Source: Manis javanica (lineage: Eukaryota > Chordata > Mammalia > Pholidota > Manidae). Taken from it: a DNA stretch of 64,000 bases. A program made the translations under genes and the position numbers. Shown here in pieces: positions 34,901-47,300 of this stretch. The stretch is from assembly GCF_040802235.1 (NCBI RefSeq), contig NC_133156.1, positions 116,652,173 through 116,716,172 on the forward strand, given 5' to 3'. Under the pieces are notes generated by a model. The model was not told where the DNA came from and did no database searches. It saw only the letters and a program-made list of their open reading frames with translations. Every line of letters begins with the position of its first letter. Within the stretch, counting starts at the first letter, position 1.

Positions 34901-37900
34901 GCTAAGGGATTATCTATTTTGTTTATTTTCCCAAAGAACCAGATCCTACTTTCATTGATTCTTTCTATTGTTTTATTCTTCTCTACTTTATTTATTTCTG
35001 CTCTAATCTTTATTATGTCCCTCCTTCTACTGACTTTGACCCTTATTTGTTCCTCCTTTTCAAGTTTCATTAATTGTGAGTTAGACTGTTCATATGGGAT
35101 TGTTCTTCTTTCCTGAGGCAGGCCTGTATTGCAACATACTTCCCTCTTATCATGGCCTTCGCTGCATCCCACAGATTTTTGCGGTGTTGAATCATGTTAT
35201 CATTTGTCTCCATATATTGCTTGATCTCTGTTTTTATTTGGTCATTGATCCATTGATTATTTAGGAGCATGTTATTAAGCCTCCATATGTTTGTGGGCTT
35301 TTTCATTTTCTTTGTGTAATTTATTTCTAGTTTCATACCTTTGTGATTTGAGAAGCTGGTTGGTACAATTTCAATCTTTCTGAATTTACCGAAGCTCTTT
35401 CTGTGGCCTAGTATATGATCTATTTGTGAAAATGTTCCATGTGGACTTGAGAAGAATGTGTATCCTGTAGCTTTTGGACGAAGTATTCTGTAGATGTCTG
35501 TTAGGTCCATCTGTTCTAATATGTTGTTCAGTGCCTCTGTCTCTTTACTTATTTTCTGTCTGGTGGATCTGTCCTTTGGAGTGAGTAGTGTGTTGAAATC
35601 TCCTAAAATGAATACATTGCATTCTATTTCCCCCTTTAATTCTGTTAGTATTTGTTTCACATATGTAGGTGATCCTGTATTGGGTGCATAGATATTTATA
35701 ATAGTTTTATCCTTTTGTTGGGCTGATCCCTTTATCATTATGTAATGTCCTTCTTTGTCTCTTGTTACTTTCTTTGTTTTGAAGTCTATTTTGTCTGGTA
35801 CAAGTATTGCAACTCCTGTTTTTTTCCCCCTTTTAGTTGCATGAAATATCTTTTCCCATCCCTTCACTTTCAGTCTTTGTATGTCTTTGGGTTTGAAGTG
35901 AGTCTCTTGTAGGCAGCATATAGATGGGTCTTGTTTTTTTATCCATTCAGTGATTCTACATCTTTTGATTGGTGCATTCAGACCATTTACAGACCATTTA
36001 CATTTAGGGTGATTATCAATAGGTATGTACTTATTGCCATTGCAGACTTTAGATTCATGGTTACCAAAGGTTCAAGGGTAATTCCCTTACTGTTTAACAG
36101 TCTAATTTACCTCACTTCATATGCTATTACAAACACAACCTAAAGGTTCTTTTTTTTTTCTCCTTTTTCTTCTTCCTTCAGTCTTTATATGTTAGGTATC
36201 ATATTCTGTACCCTTTGTCTATCCCTTGATTGACTTTGGGGGTAGTTGATTTGATTTTGCATCTGCTTAGTAATTAATTGTTCTACTTTGCTGTGGTTTT
36301 ATTTCCCCTGGTGACATCTATCTAGCCTTAGAAATACTGCCATCTATAGCAGTCCTTCCAAAATGTACTGTAGAGGTGGTTTGTGGGAGGTAAATTCTCT
36401 GTTTTTTCTTATCTGAAAATTGTTTAATGCTTCCTTCAAATTTAAATGATAACCTTGCTGGATAGAGTGTTCTTGGTTTGAGGCCCTTCTGCTTCATTGC
36501 ATTAAGTATATCATGCCACTCCCTTCTGGCCTGTATGATTTCTGTTGAGAAACCTGATGATAGCCTGATGGGTTTTCCTTTGTATGTGATCATTTTTCTC
36601 TCTCTTGCTGCTTTTAATAGTCTGTCTTTATCCTTGATCTTTGCCATTTTAATTATTATATGTCTTGAATTGTCTTCCTTGGGTCCCTAGTGTTGGGAGA
36701 TCTGTGCACCTCCGTGACTTGAGAGACTATGTCCTTCCCCAGATTGGGGAAGTTTTCAGCAATTACCTCCTCAAAGACACTTTCTATTCCCTTTTCTCTC
36801 TCTTCTTCTTCTGGTACCCCTAAAATGTGGATAGTGTTCTGTTTGGATTGGTCACACAGTTCTCTCAATATTCTTTCATTCTTAGAGATCCTTTTTTTTT
36901 CTGTGCCTCAGCTTCTTTGTATTCCTCTTCTCTAATTTCTATTCCATTTACTGTCTCTTCTACTACATCTAATCTGCTTTTAAATCCCTCCATTGTATGT
37001 TTCATTTCAGATATGGAATTTCTTAATGATTGAATCTCCATCTTAAATTCATCCCTGAGTTCTTGAATATTTTTCTATACCTCCATTAACATGTTTGTGA
37101 TTTTCATTTTAAACTCTCTTTCAGGAAGATTGGTGAATTCAGTTTCATTTAGCCCTTTTTCTGAGTTTTGTGAGATTTTTGTCTGAACCAGGTTCCTTTG
37201 ACATTTCATAATTCTATGTGGTGTCCTTTAGTGCCCAGAAGCTCCAGTTTCTGGAGCTGCTCAGCCCCTAGAGTGAGGTTGGGAGTCAGAGGGGAGTGGC
37301 ACTGGTGCCTGTGGGAGGAAAGAGCTGTTTCCTGATTCCCAGCTGCAGTGCCTATCTCCAGTGTCAGAGCCAGTGGGCCGAGTACACAGGTATAAGCCTC
37401 TGTGCTTGGCGTCTCTAGCTGTTGTAGGTGGGGCCTCCCTCTGGCTGGCCTGATGCCAGCGCAGTGACTGCTGGTTTGCAAGCAGGTGCTGGCAGGCCAG
37501 GAGGAAGGCACAGCAGGCTGTGTGTCACAGCGGGGGGCCTCAGAGCTGAGTAGGCAGCCAGGGGTATGGGGTATCTGAAGCTCCTCAAAGTTCCCAACCT
37601 GCTGGGCAGAGTGCGCCCAGACAACCTTGTCCACCTATCCCTTCTCCTGCTTAGCAAGCTCCTTGCAAACCCTGCCCCTTCAGCAGCCCTCTTGCTGCTA
37701 GGAAGCCTGTCAGATTGCCCTCCTTTCCTTTGCCCCAGAGCAGCCAGATGTGGATCCCTATCCTCCACAAATGTCTGGAATCTCAGTCTCTCAGGCACTC
37801 TGCCTGTCCCAGCTCCCCAATCCCACCAACCTCCAGAGCACCACACAATGTAGGGTTCTGCTCCAAAGCAGACCTCCAGGGCTGGGTGTTCAGCAGTTAT

Positions 37901-38169
37901 AGGCTTCCACCCCTTCCCCGCTCCATTTCTCTTCCTCCTGCCAGTGAGCTGGGGTGGGGGGAGGGCTTGGGTCCTGCCAGATCAAGACTTTGGTATGTTA
38001 CCCTGTTTCATGAGGTCTTCTCTGTTTGTGAGGTTTGTCTGTGTGCAGTCTGGTGCAGCCTTCTTTCCTGTTGCTGTTTTAGGGCTAGTTGTATTAACTG
38101 TACTTTCACACTATATGTGGTTTTGGGAGGAATTCTGTTTCATCTCTCATGCTGCCATCTTAAATCTTC
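31918..38169 (-). mobile_element. LINE-1, full-length size with TSDs, minus, disrupted
   Basis: About 6.25 kb bounded by near-identical 16-bp repeats: CTGTCTTCTGACTTCT at 31,902-31,917 and CTGTCTTCTGAGTTCT at 38,170-38,185. The T-rich tail copy is at the left end and the 5' end, GGAAGATTTAAGATGGCAGC on the minus strand, is at the right end. In element order: a G+C-rich 5' UTR (38,169 to about 37,200), ORF1 middle and C-terminal parts (36,868-36,318), ORF2 endonuclease with GDFN and DHILGH (35,867-35,070), and reverse transcriptase with FADD (33,939-33,928). The ORF2 C-terminus follows (to about 32,290), then the 3' UTR. ORF2 is split over at least five frames, so it is inactive. One TSD mismatch and many frame breaks suggest an intermediate age. 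Confidence 0.95.
37200..38169 (-). promoter_or_regulatory. L1 5' UTR / internal promoter region
   Basis: G+C-rich segment between the ORF1 start and the 5' end of the L1 of full-length size. The long overlapping frames on both strands here (for example 37,206-37,846) are by-products of composition, not genes. L1 5' UTRs of this kind carry an internal Pol II promoter; activity here is inferred only. Confidence 0.7.
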
Positions 38170-38185
38170 CTGTCTTCTGAGTTCT

Positions 38186-39764
38186 AAATGCAAGAGAGAG
38201 AGAGAGATCTTGCTGAGGCTGTCATCTCTTCCAGGATTCTGATACCTTTCCAGTTTCTCATTTCAATTTATCATGAAGCTCTTCATTCCTCTTCTGGGAT
38301 TTTGTGAGATATCACCATTACTTTATACATAAATTCTCTTTCTCAAGCCAACCTTTGGTTTCTGTTACTTGCAACTGAGAGTTTTAACTGAAACAAAGGG
38401 CAAATGAAGTAAGACAAGAGGCGGAAGTAAGTAAGAGATATATAAAGACATCTAGCAATAATTCATTTTATCAAGAAGTGAAAAAATGTCTCAGGACTGA
38501 AATGTGTGTCACGAAAATGCTCTGTTCCTTTCCAGCTTCACATCCCATCATATTTTTCTTTAGCCCAAATGGGCTAAGAATGTGAGAGAGGCTGATTTTG
38601 GGGCTTCAGTAGTTTAGAATATGTCAGACTATCATTTCCAAAATAGAGAACTAGTTAAAGTACCTTGAACTGTGAGCACTAACAATACTTGGTGGGATTC
38701 TTTGGATTTGGGGCACAATATGTAGTATATTTGAGTGTGCTGCTCTGAAAGATTTATTTAGTAACCCATGACTGCTAGGTTTAAGTGGGCTCTGAGTAAG
38801 AAAAGTCCAGGATGTAAAACAGGCAGCTCTGCCCTTTGTGAGTTTGACACAGAGTTAATAATACTCAGTTTCTGTGGCAAATGCAGATGCTGTATGGTGT
38901 TTCTGGATAATACCAGTAAGAGAATCACAATGAAGACCCTAAGGTCTGCATCTCCTCTGCTGCAGGTAGCTATTTTTTGAGGAACAGTTCCTGGTTTGAT
39001 GCTGGACCCTGGCAGAGTCTGAATGCCTGGCCATGGGACATCAAATGGCCATGTAACTAAACTGCCAATCATGAACTATATGTTACCTTGCCCATCATGC
39101 CATAAAGCTGGGGGCGTGCATCAGCAATCCATCAACAAGTGGAAGTGGTATAAAGAGATTGGATTGGAGCAAGTACTGAACAGATAAGTAATTTGCATGA
39201 ATAGATCAGACTTCTACAACTTCTCTTCCTGCATGCTTTCTGTTCTTTGGTCCCTCAGTCTACATGTGTGCTCTCATGGGCAATTTCTAATGACAAATTG
39301 GCTAAGGAGGGAACAATTAGGTATGGTACAAATGGTTTTGCATGATATGCTGACACCAACCATATTTATAGCCACCATTAGGAGTGTCCTAGAAAGACAA
39401 TAGTGAAGGAAAATCCTTCCAGTAGAGGCAGAAATGTGAGCATATTTGGTTGTCCCCACCACCTTTTTTTTTGTCTCCTACCAGAACCTCCTCAAATGCT
39501 CCAGGCATATTATTTCCTTCCTTGTCCCTCACAGTGTCCTGTGCATAGTGCTAATATTGACTTCTCGCTGTATCACATTGTTTACCTGTTTGACCCTGTC
39601 TCAATTGTGACCCAGAGGGCAGAGCTTATGTTGCACTTAAATCCTCTTAGTTGAGCAAATCCTTGGTCCTGTAGGTGCTCAGTAACTATTCTTAAATCCT
39701 CTTTATGGTGCTGGCTCCTAGATGACTATCTGTGGGTATGTTTGTCTCTGGGCCTAGGAGGCAT
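38186..39764. other. Intergenic, mostly unrecognised
   Basis: A short (AG)n run lies just right of the L1 target duplication at 38,193-38,208. 39,480-39,700 has weak L2-tail resemblance ('agggcagagcttatgttgc', 'gtaggtgctcagtaa'). No exon or RNA gene seen. Confidence 0.45.
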
Positions 39765-39960
39765 GGCAGGAAGCACTGTGGTTTAGTAAGAAGCCTGGCT
39801 CTGTAGCAGAGGGACAATGCTGCTTCTGCCTCTCCCTGGCACTGTGACCTTTCATATATCAAAGAACCTCCTGAAGTTCAAAGGAAGGTAACACTCACCT
39901 TGCACTGATTCACTGATTACCTGGGGTGCAGATAAAGGTATGAGACAAACCTTTGTGGAA
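39765..39960 (+). repeat. MIR SINE fragment
   Basis: Contains 'agcactgtggtttagtaagaagcctggctct' and 'tctccctggcactgtgacct' in MIR order. Partial. Confidence 0.6.
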
Positions 39961-40361
39961 GTAGGGCAGGGTTTTTCTAAGGAAGTGAGATAATCACACT
40001 TCCATGGTCTGAAGAAGGATGATTCTCAGCGAGAAAGTTTGGCCTCAGGAAGGGAGGTGGGGAAAGCAAGAGCTTGGAAGTGTCCCCAAGAGAAACTCTT
40101 GTTAAGAGTTTACTTTTTTCATGTGTGTTCATGTGTTCCTACAGGTAAAAATAAAACTTGACTGTAATATATTCTCTTTAGCTAATCACAACCTTTAAAA
40201 AAGTTTTTAATACCATATTTAATTTAACCCAGTATATCTAAAATATCATCATCTCAACATGTAATCAGACTAAAAATTAATGAGATATTTTATGTTCTTT
40301 TTTTTTTGTAGTAAATCTTAGATATCCAGTGTGTATTCTACACTTACAAAAGACACATGTG
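39961..40361. other. Intergenic, left flank of retroposon
   Basis: Nothing recognised, except the left target-site copy AAAAGACACATGTG at 40,348-40,361. Confidence 0.5.
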
Positions 40362-40692
40362 CAACATATAAATCAAGTACAAAAATCAAACGAATATTCA
40401 TATTTGACCTGATTGTTTATAGGTCATAATGCATGATCAAAACTGAAAGTTTCTGTGATGAATGCCCTTGTACTGTTCACCATGTGAGAATTTATTCACT
40501 ATGTAAGAATTCGTTCACCATGTAAAAACTTGTTCGTTATGCTTCAGAAGATTGGAGACTGACGAGAATTAGGCTTGAGATGGATTAATGATTGTACATT
40601 GAGCGTTGACCCCCCTATACTGAATTTTATTGTTGTTAACAACCATTTGATCAATAAATATGAGAGATGCCCTCTCAAAAAAAAAAAAAAAA
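40362..40692 (+). mobile_element. Short non-autonomous retroposon (SINE-like)
   Basis: A 331-bp insertion flanked by perfect 14-bp target duplications AAAAGACACATGTG (40,348-40,361 and 40,693-40,706). It ends in a poly(A) run of about 20. Internally there are three 19-bp units (40,475-40,493, 40,494-40,512, 40,513-40,531) of the form (g/a)ttca-c-atgt-a-aa-t- plus a partial fourth. AATAAA at 40,653-40,658 lies about 20 bases before the poly(A). I see no Pol III A/B boxes, so it may be a retrocopy of a Pol II transcript mobilised by L1. The 3' portion is familiar to me from pangolin-type sequences, but that is recollection only. Confidence 0.85.
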
Positions 40693-40706
40693 AAAAGACA
40701 CATGTG

Positions 40707-40999
40707 GCTAGTGGCTACCTGTGGGTAAAACTGCAATATTTCCAGAATCTCTTGCCTGGCTTTAGTGCATCTCCATATCAATAGGTAATTACTTCAACAG
40801 GCAAGTGAGGATTTATCTGGACCAGAGAGGTTGGGTGGAGCTCTTTTCTGCTGCAGTTCATGAGAGAGGCAGGACAACTGCTTGTAAGAAATAAATGAGT
40901 TTCTCCCACTTTATTTCTCCCTTTGGCTGATTTTAGTTTCAAAGTTATTTTGCCCTGGGATTTTCTCCCTGGAGAGTTACACTACCTTATTGATGCTGC
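40707..40999. other. Intergenic, nothing recognised
   Basis: Unique-looking sequence to the right of the retroposon. Confidence 0.45.
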
Positions 41000-41480
41000 A
41001 GTTCTTGTTTGCAGAGTCAAAGAATGAACTTAGCAAAACCCAAGGTGGGAGAGCCAGGGCAGAGGCTTTTATTTAGAAATAAAGTGAAAGGAAAGAGCTC
41101 CTGGCTCATGCCAGGAGGAGACAAGAGAGCCCGGGGTGGTGGGTTTGTCTAGGGGATTTATAGGCAGTTGAGGATTTTTTGGGAACTGAGGGCTTAGGGT
41201 GTGGACTTGTACCACCTGCCCTGTCCTCAAGGTGGGCTGAGTTGTTGTCTGTTTGCTAGGGCTGTTTACAGTGAAGTCACGGGTTATGCTGAGATACCCT
41301 TGTGGAACACTCAAACGTTCCAGGCCAAGTTGCTCCTGGCCTTTTGACCTTTAACTGATCTCAATGAAGATGTCTGTATTCCTAGTCTGGTATCTTTACC
41401 ATAGAGAATTAGTGTGACTTTGACTTTGCATAATGCTGAACACAGAGTTTCGATAGGGACTTTACATTGTTACACTGTTT
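41000..41480 (-). mobile_element. LTR-like segment (endogenous retrovirus), minus
   Basis: On the minus strand a TATA-like CTATAAATCC (plus 41,154-41,163) is followed by G/C-rich text and AAATAAAAGCC (signal at plus 41,068-41,073), then a U5-like 'cctctgccctggctctcccacc'. This is the typical gammaretrovirus-like LTR order. No internal genes flank it. The outer limits are uncertain. Confidence 0.58.
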
Positions 41481-42029
41481 TGACTGTAAATAGCCTGCCT
41501 TGCTTTTTCCGGAGGACCTCACCCTACTCTGTCTAAGCCCATGGTCCCTGTCTCACTATTGAAGAGTACACCCCTGGACTATCTGCCCAGAATCCTCATT
41601 TAACAAATAAGGAAAGTGAGGTCCAGAGAAGGGGCAGTGACTGGCTCTGGGGAATGCAGACTTTATTTTAAATCACCCTGTTGTGGAAGGTATCAAAGGT
41701 CCCCCACTACCTGCAAAATGGCTCCTAGGCAGTTCGCATCCCCTGCCTTGCATAAGCAGTGCTGTCCACACAAGGATCAGGCTTGAGTTCAAGTCCTGCA
41801 CAGTCTCTTATTTTACCTGCTGGCCTGTGGTCATTTTCAGAGAAGGCATCAGCTGGAAGCATTGGGTTTACAGGTTGGAAGGGATGCTTGGGGTCTGCTT
41901 CTCTTATAATCCCCCCATCAGGTGGCTGGAATAGAACCATGAATCACAACCTTTCTGCACAGTCTAGTTTGGAGGTGCTGTGTGAAAGGGTATCTCGCCA
42001 TGACCCTCCTTACCCCAGAACGACTCAGG
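41481..42029. other. Intergenic, nothing recognised
   Basis: No exon. The open frames at 41,683-42,064 on both strands show no known similarity. Confidence 0.45.
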
Positions 42030-42370
42030 AGACACGGGTCCACGCAAGAGATTTTATTATCTGAAAGAGAAAATGGCTGCCTTCAGAGAGAGAGGGAGCA
42101 GCAGCTTATGGGTGAGGAAGTGCATTTTTTAGGAGTAGGGGTAGGGTGTGTTCTGAGTTGGTGATTGGATCTTAAGGGGTGGGAGTCTTAGCATGCCAGA
42201 ATTTGTCTTCACTTTGGTGAATAAGGGAAGCAGAGAGTTTGACTTATCCTGATTCACTCTAGTACTATTTCAAGGAAGTTTATGGTTCAGTTCTGCTCAG
42301 TGACTAGCAGCAAACTTGGAGCAAAGGGGAGAGGCACAAGATAAAGCCACCACAGCTGGCTGGAAAACTC
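42030..42370 (-). mobile_element. Possible LTR fragment, minus
   Basis: Carries TTTATT (minus AATAAA) at 42,053-42,058 in 'gcaagagattttattatctg', followed by purine-rich text resembling minus-oriented LTR ends. The evidence is thin and there is no clear TATA box. Confidence 0.33.
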
Positions 42371-42584
42371 AGAAGCAGACATTGGGCAATCTCTGATTTT
42401 CCCAGATACTAACCTGGTCAGCTGTACTGGAAGACATGGGAGGATGATGCTGTTATGTAAAGATTACAATACTGAATGTGAACTGTCTGCTTGAATTAGT
42501 AAGTGTCAGTAGTTGGCTGACTTTTGTTGTCATTAGGTACATCCAATGAAGACACAGTTATTGCTGAGAAATAGGATAGCACTA

Positions 42585-42820
42585 AATTTAGAGCATGGGC
42601 TCTGGAGCTAGAGTGCTTATTTTTGCATCCTGGCTCTAATATTTATTAATTCTGTGACTTGGATAAGTTAATTAAAGTATGTGTGCCTCAGTTTCCACAT
42701 CAGTAAACTGGGAATCATAGAATTTACTATTGGACTGCTTTGAGGAATAAAATAAGTTCAGGTATATAAAGTGTTTGGCACAGTGTCTGGCACATGATAC
42801 ATGTTTAATAACTCTTAGCT
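42585..42820 (+). repeat. MIR SINE, nearly full length
   Basis: 'agagcatgggctctggagctagag', 'catcctggctctaatattta', 'gtgcctcagtttccacatcagtaaactggg' and 'agtgtctggcacatgatacatgtttaataac' occur in exact MIR order. Confidence 0.88.
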
Positions 42821-43219
42821 AGAAATACGATCTAGTCATTATAAAAAATATCCATTCGATGGAATTATAAGGTTGTGCAGACTTGGTGTGCTGGAGCTAG
42901 TTTATATAGTTTCAGGAGAACTGACTGCAATCTCTCTCCAACTTCATGTTCATTGATGAAAGTGACAGCTTAAAATCAGCCACATTGGGAGCATTTATGA
43001 CATGGAAATTGGAAAATGCAAGACATCTGACCTGCCCTTCCCCAATGCTGGAGAACTGGTTGTTAGACATTTATGAGCACAGAACTGGTTATGTTTACCA
43101 GAGGAAGAACCTTTTATCTGTAGCAGGGGATTCTTGGATATAAAATAATTAATTTCCCATTTTCTTCATACTATGAGTAGGACCAGATGCTTTTCCCCTA
43201 TGAAAAAATGTTACAGCCT
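42821..43219. other. Intergenic, nothing recognised
   Basis: No gene or repeat recognised. The plus frame at 42,946-43,143 has no known similarity. Confidence 0.45.
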
Positions 43220-43335
43220 ACATTGTTTTTAGAGTACTGGACTAGTCAGAAGGTCTGTGTTTTTGTCCTGGCTCCATCTGTTACTAGATAATTGACTTTG
43301 GGAACATCTCAGTTTTGGTTTTCTTCCTATAAAAT
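43220..43335 (+). repeat. MIR SINE fragment
   Basis: 'agagtactggactagtcagaaggtctgtgttt' with 'ctggctccatctgttactagataattgacttt' and 'tcttcctataaaatgtt'. Confidence 0.62.
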
Positions 43336-44329
43336 GTTAAGAGAAACATCGGACTTGCCTACAATACAGATTTTTTATTTAAATATGAAAATCCTTTATA
43401 ATATCAAAACTCTGTGCAAACCACTTTTATCCTGTACCTTCTAAAGGAAAGTTAACAATAAACATTTTTCTACTTTGGATTTTTGACTACAGTACCACTG
43501 GGACAGCCAAAGTGCATACAATTTCCTGACAAATTATCTCATCCTTACAGAAAATGCTGGTAAAGTCTCTTAATACCACAAAAGCAATCATGTAGAGATT
43601 CTTTAGAAAAAAAAATCAATAGAAAATTGCTTTTCTGTATATCCCTACAAAGACTGCTTCCTGAGACTACTGTGTAAAAATCTATTATGTTTGAAGTTGT
43701 ATCTGGATGATTTTTTTTTTCAACCCAGCAGACAGCAGTAATGATGAACTATTTTTGTTCAAGTAATACCAGATACATATTATTCTGTAGCTTCATAGCA
43801 AAATGTGCTCCTTCTCATGCAGGGTGATAGAAGCATTGCTCAGGGTTGTAAGTCTCAGATTTCAGACAAGCACTCAGCAAGACTGAGAATTGTTAGTGTT
43901 GGTATATCCCATGTGTTAATCATTCTCCTCCAGTTTCCCAGCTGAGGATGAGGGGATTCAAAATCTGTTTCAGCAAGAATAGAAAGTTACTGTCACAGAG
44001 AAGACAGCAAATGCTCTGAGACCTCTAAGCCCTTAGAAAATGTCATTCCATATATGCAAAAAAGTAATGTACCTGAGTCGAGATGAGAAGAATCTGTGAT
44101 TATTTTAATCATGCAGCTGCTTCATCTCTTTTTTTGTCTCTTATTTTTAAAGAAGTTTTATTGAGAAAGTAAATTTAATGGTACCACATGAAGATATTTT
44201 GTTCAGATTCATGTTCACCTGAAATTTATTACAATTTTATTTTGTGCCAGGCCTGCTAGTTACTCTTCTTAGAAGAGCTTTCTCCAAGTGTTAATAGCTA
44301 TATTAATGGATACTCCTTCACCATTATAT
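43336..44329. other. Intergenic, nothing recognised
   Basis: AT-rich unique-looking sequence ahead of an L1 3' end. Confidence 0.5.
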
Positions 44330-47300
44330 GTTTTTGGAGGTACATACAAAAAATGTGTAAATCTCAGTGTACAGCTTGATGGTACACAGATTAATACACA
44401 TAATGAAATATGACATGTGTGTAAACTCATGTAATCATCACCCAGATGAAGATATACATTGCCTCCCTTATGAACCACCAGTGTCTTCTCCACTTGTTGT
44501 CTTTTTGCTTTGGCCTCTCGTTTCCACACATAAGTGAGATCATATGGTACTTGTTATTCTCTGCCTGACTTATTTCACTTAGTGTCCATCCATATTGTCA
44601 TAAATGGCAAAAGTTCTTGTTTTTATGGCTGAGTAATACTCCATTGTGTATATGTACCACATCTCCTTTGTCCATTCATCTATGGATAAGTTGCTTCCAT
44701 ATTCTGGGTATTGGAAATAATGCTGTGATAAACATAGGAGTGCTTATATGTTTTTGAATTAGTGATTTTGTTTTCTTCAGGTAAACTCCCAGAAGTGGAA
44801 TTGCTGGGTCATGTGGCATTTCAATTTTTAGCTTTTTGAAAACCTCTGTACTCCTTTCCATAGTGGCTGAGCTAATTTACAATTCCACCAGCAATGTATA
44901 GCATTCCCTTTTCTGCATGTTCTCACCTACACTTTTTATTTCTTGTCTTGTTGATATTAGCTGCTCTGACTGGTGTGAGGTGATATGGTTTGGCTTACAT
45001 TTCCCTGATGATTACTGATGCTGAGCATCTTCTAATCCACTTGCCATCTAAAATGTCTTCTTTGGAAAAATGTCTCTTCAGGTCCTTTGCCCATTTTAAA
45101 AATCAGATTATTCATATTTTTGGTGTTAGGTTGTATGAATTCTTTATATAATTTGGATATCAGCTCCTTATTGGATATATAATTTGCAGTATATTCTCCC
45201 ATACAGTAGTTTGCCTTTTCATTTTTTGATGGTTTCCTTTACTGTGCAGAAGCTTTTTAGTTTGATGGAGTCCCACTTGTTTTTTTTTTTTTTTCTTTTG
45301 TTTCCCTTGCCTGGGAAGACATATCCAGAAAAAAATTGCCAATGCTGTTGTTTAAGAGGTTCCTGCCTACATTTTTTTCTAAGAGTTTATAGTTTCATGT
45401 CTTATATTTAGGTTTTTTAATCCATTTTGAGTTGAATTTTTTGTATGGTATAAAAAAAATCCAGTTTCATTCTCTTGCATGTAGGTGTCCAGTTTTCCAG
45501 CACTGTTTATTGAAGAGACTGTCTTTCCCTATTGTATATTCTTGCTTCCTTTGTCATATTTTAATTGACTATATAGGCATGGGTCTATTTCTGGGCTCTT
45601 TATTCTGTTCCATTGATCCATGTATTTATTCTTGTACCAGTCTCATACTGTTTTAATCACTTTGGCTTTGTCATATAGCTTGAAATCAGGAGAGTGATAC
45701 CCCCAAGATTTGTTCTTCTTTCTTAAGATTTCTTTGGCTATTTGGGCTCTTTTGTGGTTCCGTATGAATTTTAAGATTATTTTCTCTGGTTCAGTGAAAA
45801 ATGCCATTGGTATTTTTAGGGGTATTGCATTGAATCTGTAAACTCCTTTGGGCAGTTTGGTCATTTTGACAGTATTAATTCTTCCTATCCCTGAGCATTG
45901 GACAGTTTTCCATTTATTTGTATCTTCTTTAATCAATGTCTAATAGTTTTCAGAGTATAGGTCTTTCACCTCCTTGATTAGGTTTATTCCTAGGTATTTT
46001 ATTCTTTTTCATGCAATTGTAAGTGGAATTGTTTCCTGTATTTCTCTTTCTGCTAGTTTGTTACTAGTGTATAGAAATGCAATGTATTTCTGTATATTGA
46101 TTTTGCAACTTTACTGAATTCATTTATTAGTTCCAGTAGTTTTTTTGGTGGAGTCTTTAGGGTTTTCTATATACAGTATCATATCATCTGCAAATAGTGA
46201 CAATTTTACTTCTTCCTTATCAATTTGAATGCCTTTTCTTTTTTTTTGTCTACTATGATGAGAACTTCCAATACTATGCAGAATACAAATGTTGAGATTG
46301 GACATCTTTGTCTTGTTCCTGATCTTAGAGGAAAAGCTTTCAGCTTTCTGTTATTGAGTATGATGTTAGCTGTGGGTTTGTCATATATGGCCTTTATTAT
46401 GTTGAGGTTCATTCTCTCTATACCCACATTGTTGAGTTTTTATCATGAATGGATGCTGAATTTTGTCAAATGCTTTTTAAGCATCTATTGGGATGACCAC
46501 ATGATTTTTCTCCTTCCTTTTGTTAATGTGGTATATCACATTGATTGATTTGCATATATTGTATCATCCTTGCTTCTCTGGAATAAATCCACTTGGTCAT
46601 GATAAATGATCCTTTTGATATATTTTTCAGTTTGGTTTGTTAATATTTTGTTAAGGGTTTTTTCATCTATGTTCATGAGGGATATTGGTCTGCAATTTTC
46701 TTTTTTATAGTGTCTTTGTCTGATTTTGGTATTAGAGTAATGCTGGCATCATAGGGTGAGTTTGCAAGTATTCCTCTTATATATTTTGGAATATTTTAAG
46801 AAGGATAGGTATGAGCTCTTCTTTAAATGTTTGATAGAATTCAAGTGTAAAGTCATCCATGTCTTGACTTTTATTGGGAGTTTTTCGATTACCAGTTCAA
46901 TTTTGTTACTAGTAATTGGTCTGTTCAGATTTTCTGTTTCTTCCTGGGTCAGTCTTGGAAGATTGTACGTTTCTAGGAATTAACCCATTTCTAGGTTACC
47001 CAACTTATTGGTATATAATTTTTCTTTGAATTCTCTTAAAATTCTTGGTAGGGTCAGATTCTGTGGTGTTGGTTGTAACTTCTTTTTCATTTCTGATTTT
47101 GTTTATTTGTATCCCTTTTTCTTGATAAGTTTGGCTAGGGGTCTGTCTATCTTGTTTATCTTCTCAAAGAATCAGCTCTTGGTTTCACTGATTTTTTTCC
47201 CCTATTGTTTTCTTAGTCTCTATTTTATTTATTTCTACTCTGATCTTTATTATGTCCCTCGTTCTACTAACTTTGGGCTTTATTTGTTCTTTTTCCAGTT

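Noticed and set aside
33415..35867. Large minus-strand frames of 262-309 codons as host genes
   Set aside because: They read as L1 ORF2 endonuclease and reverse transcriptase segments (GDFN, FADD) of one broken element.
37206..37853. Overlapping 142-143 codon frames as genes
   Set aside because: They lie in the G+C-rich 5' UTR of the L1 of full-length size, inside its target-site duplications.
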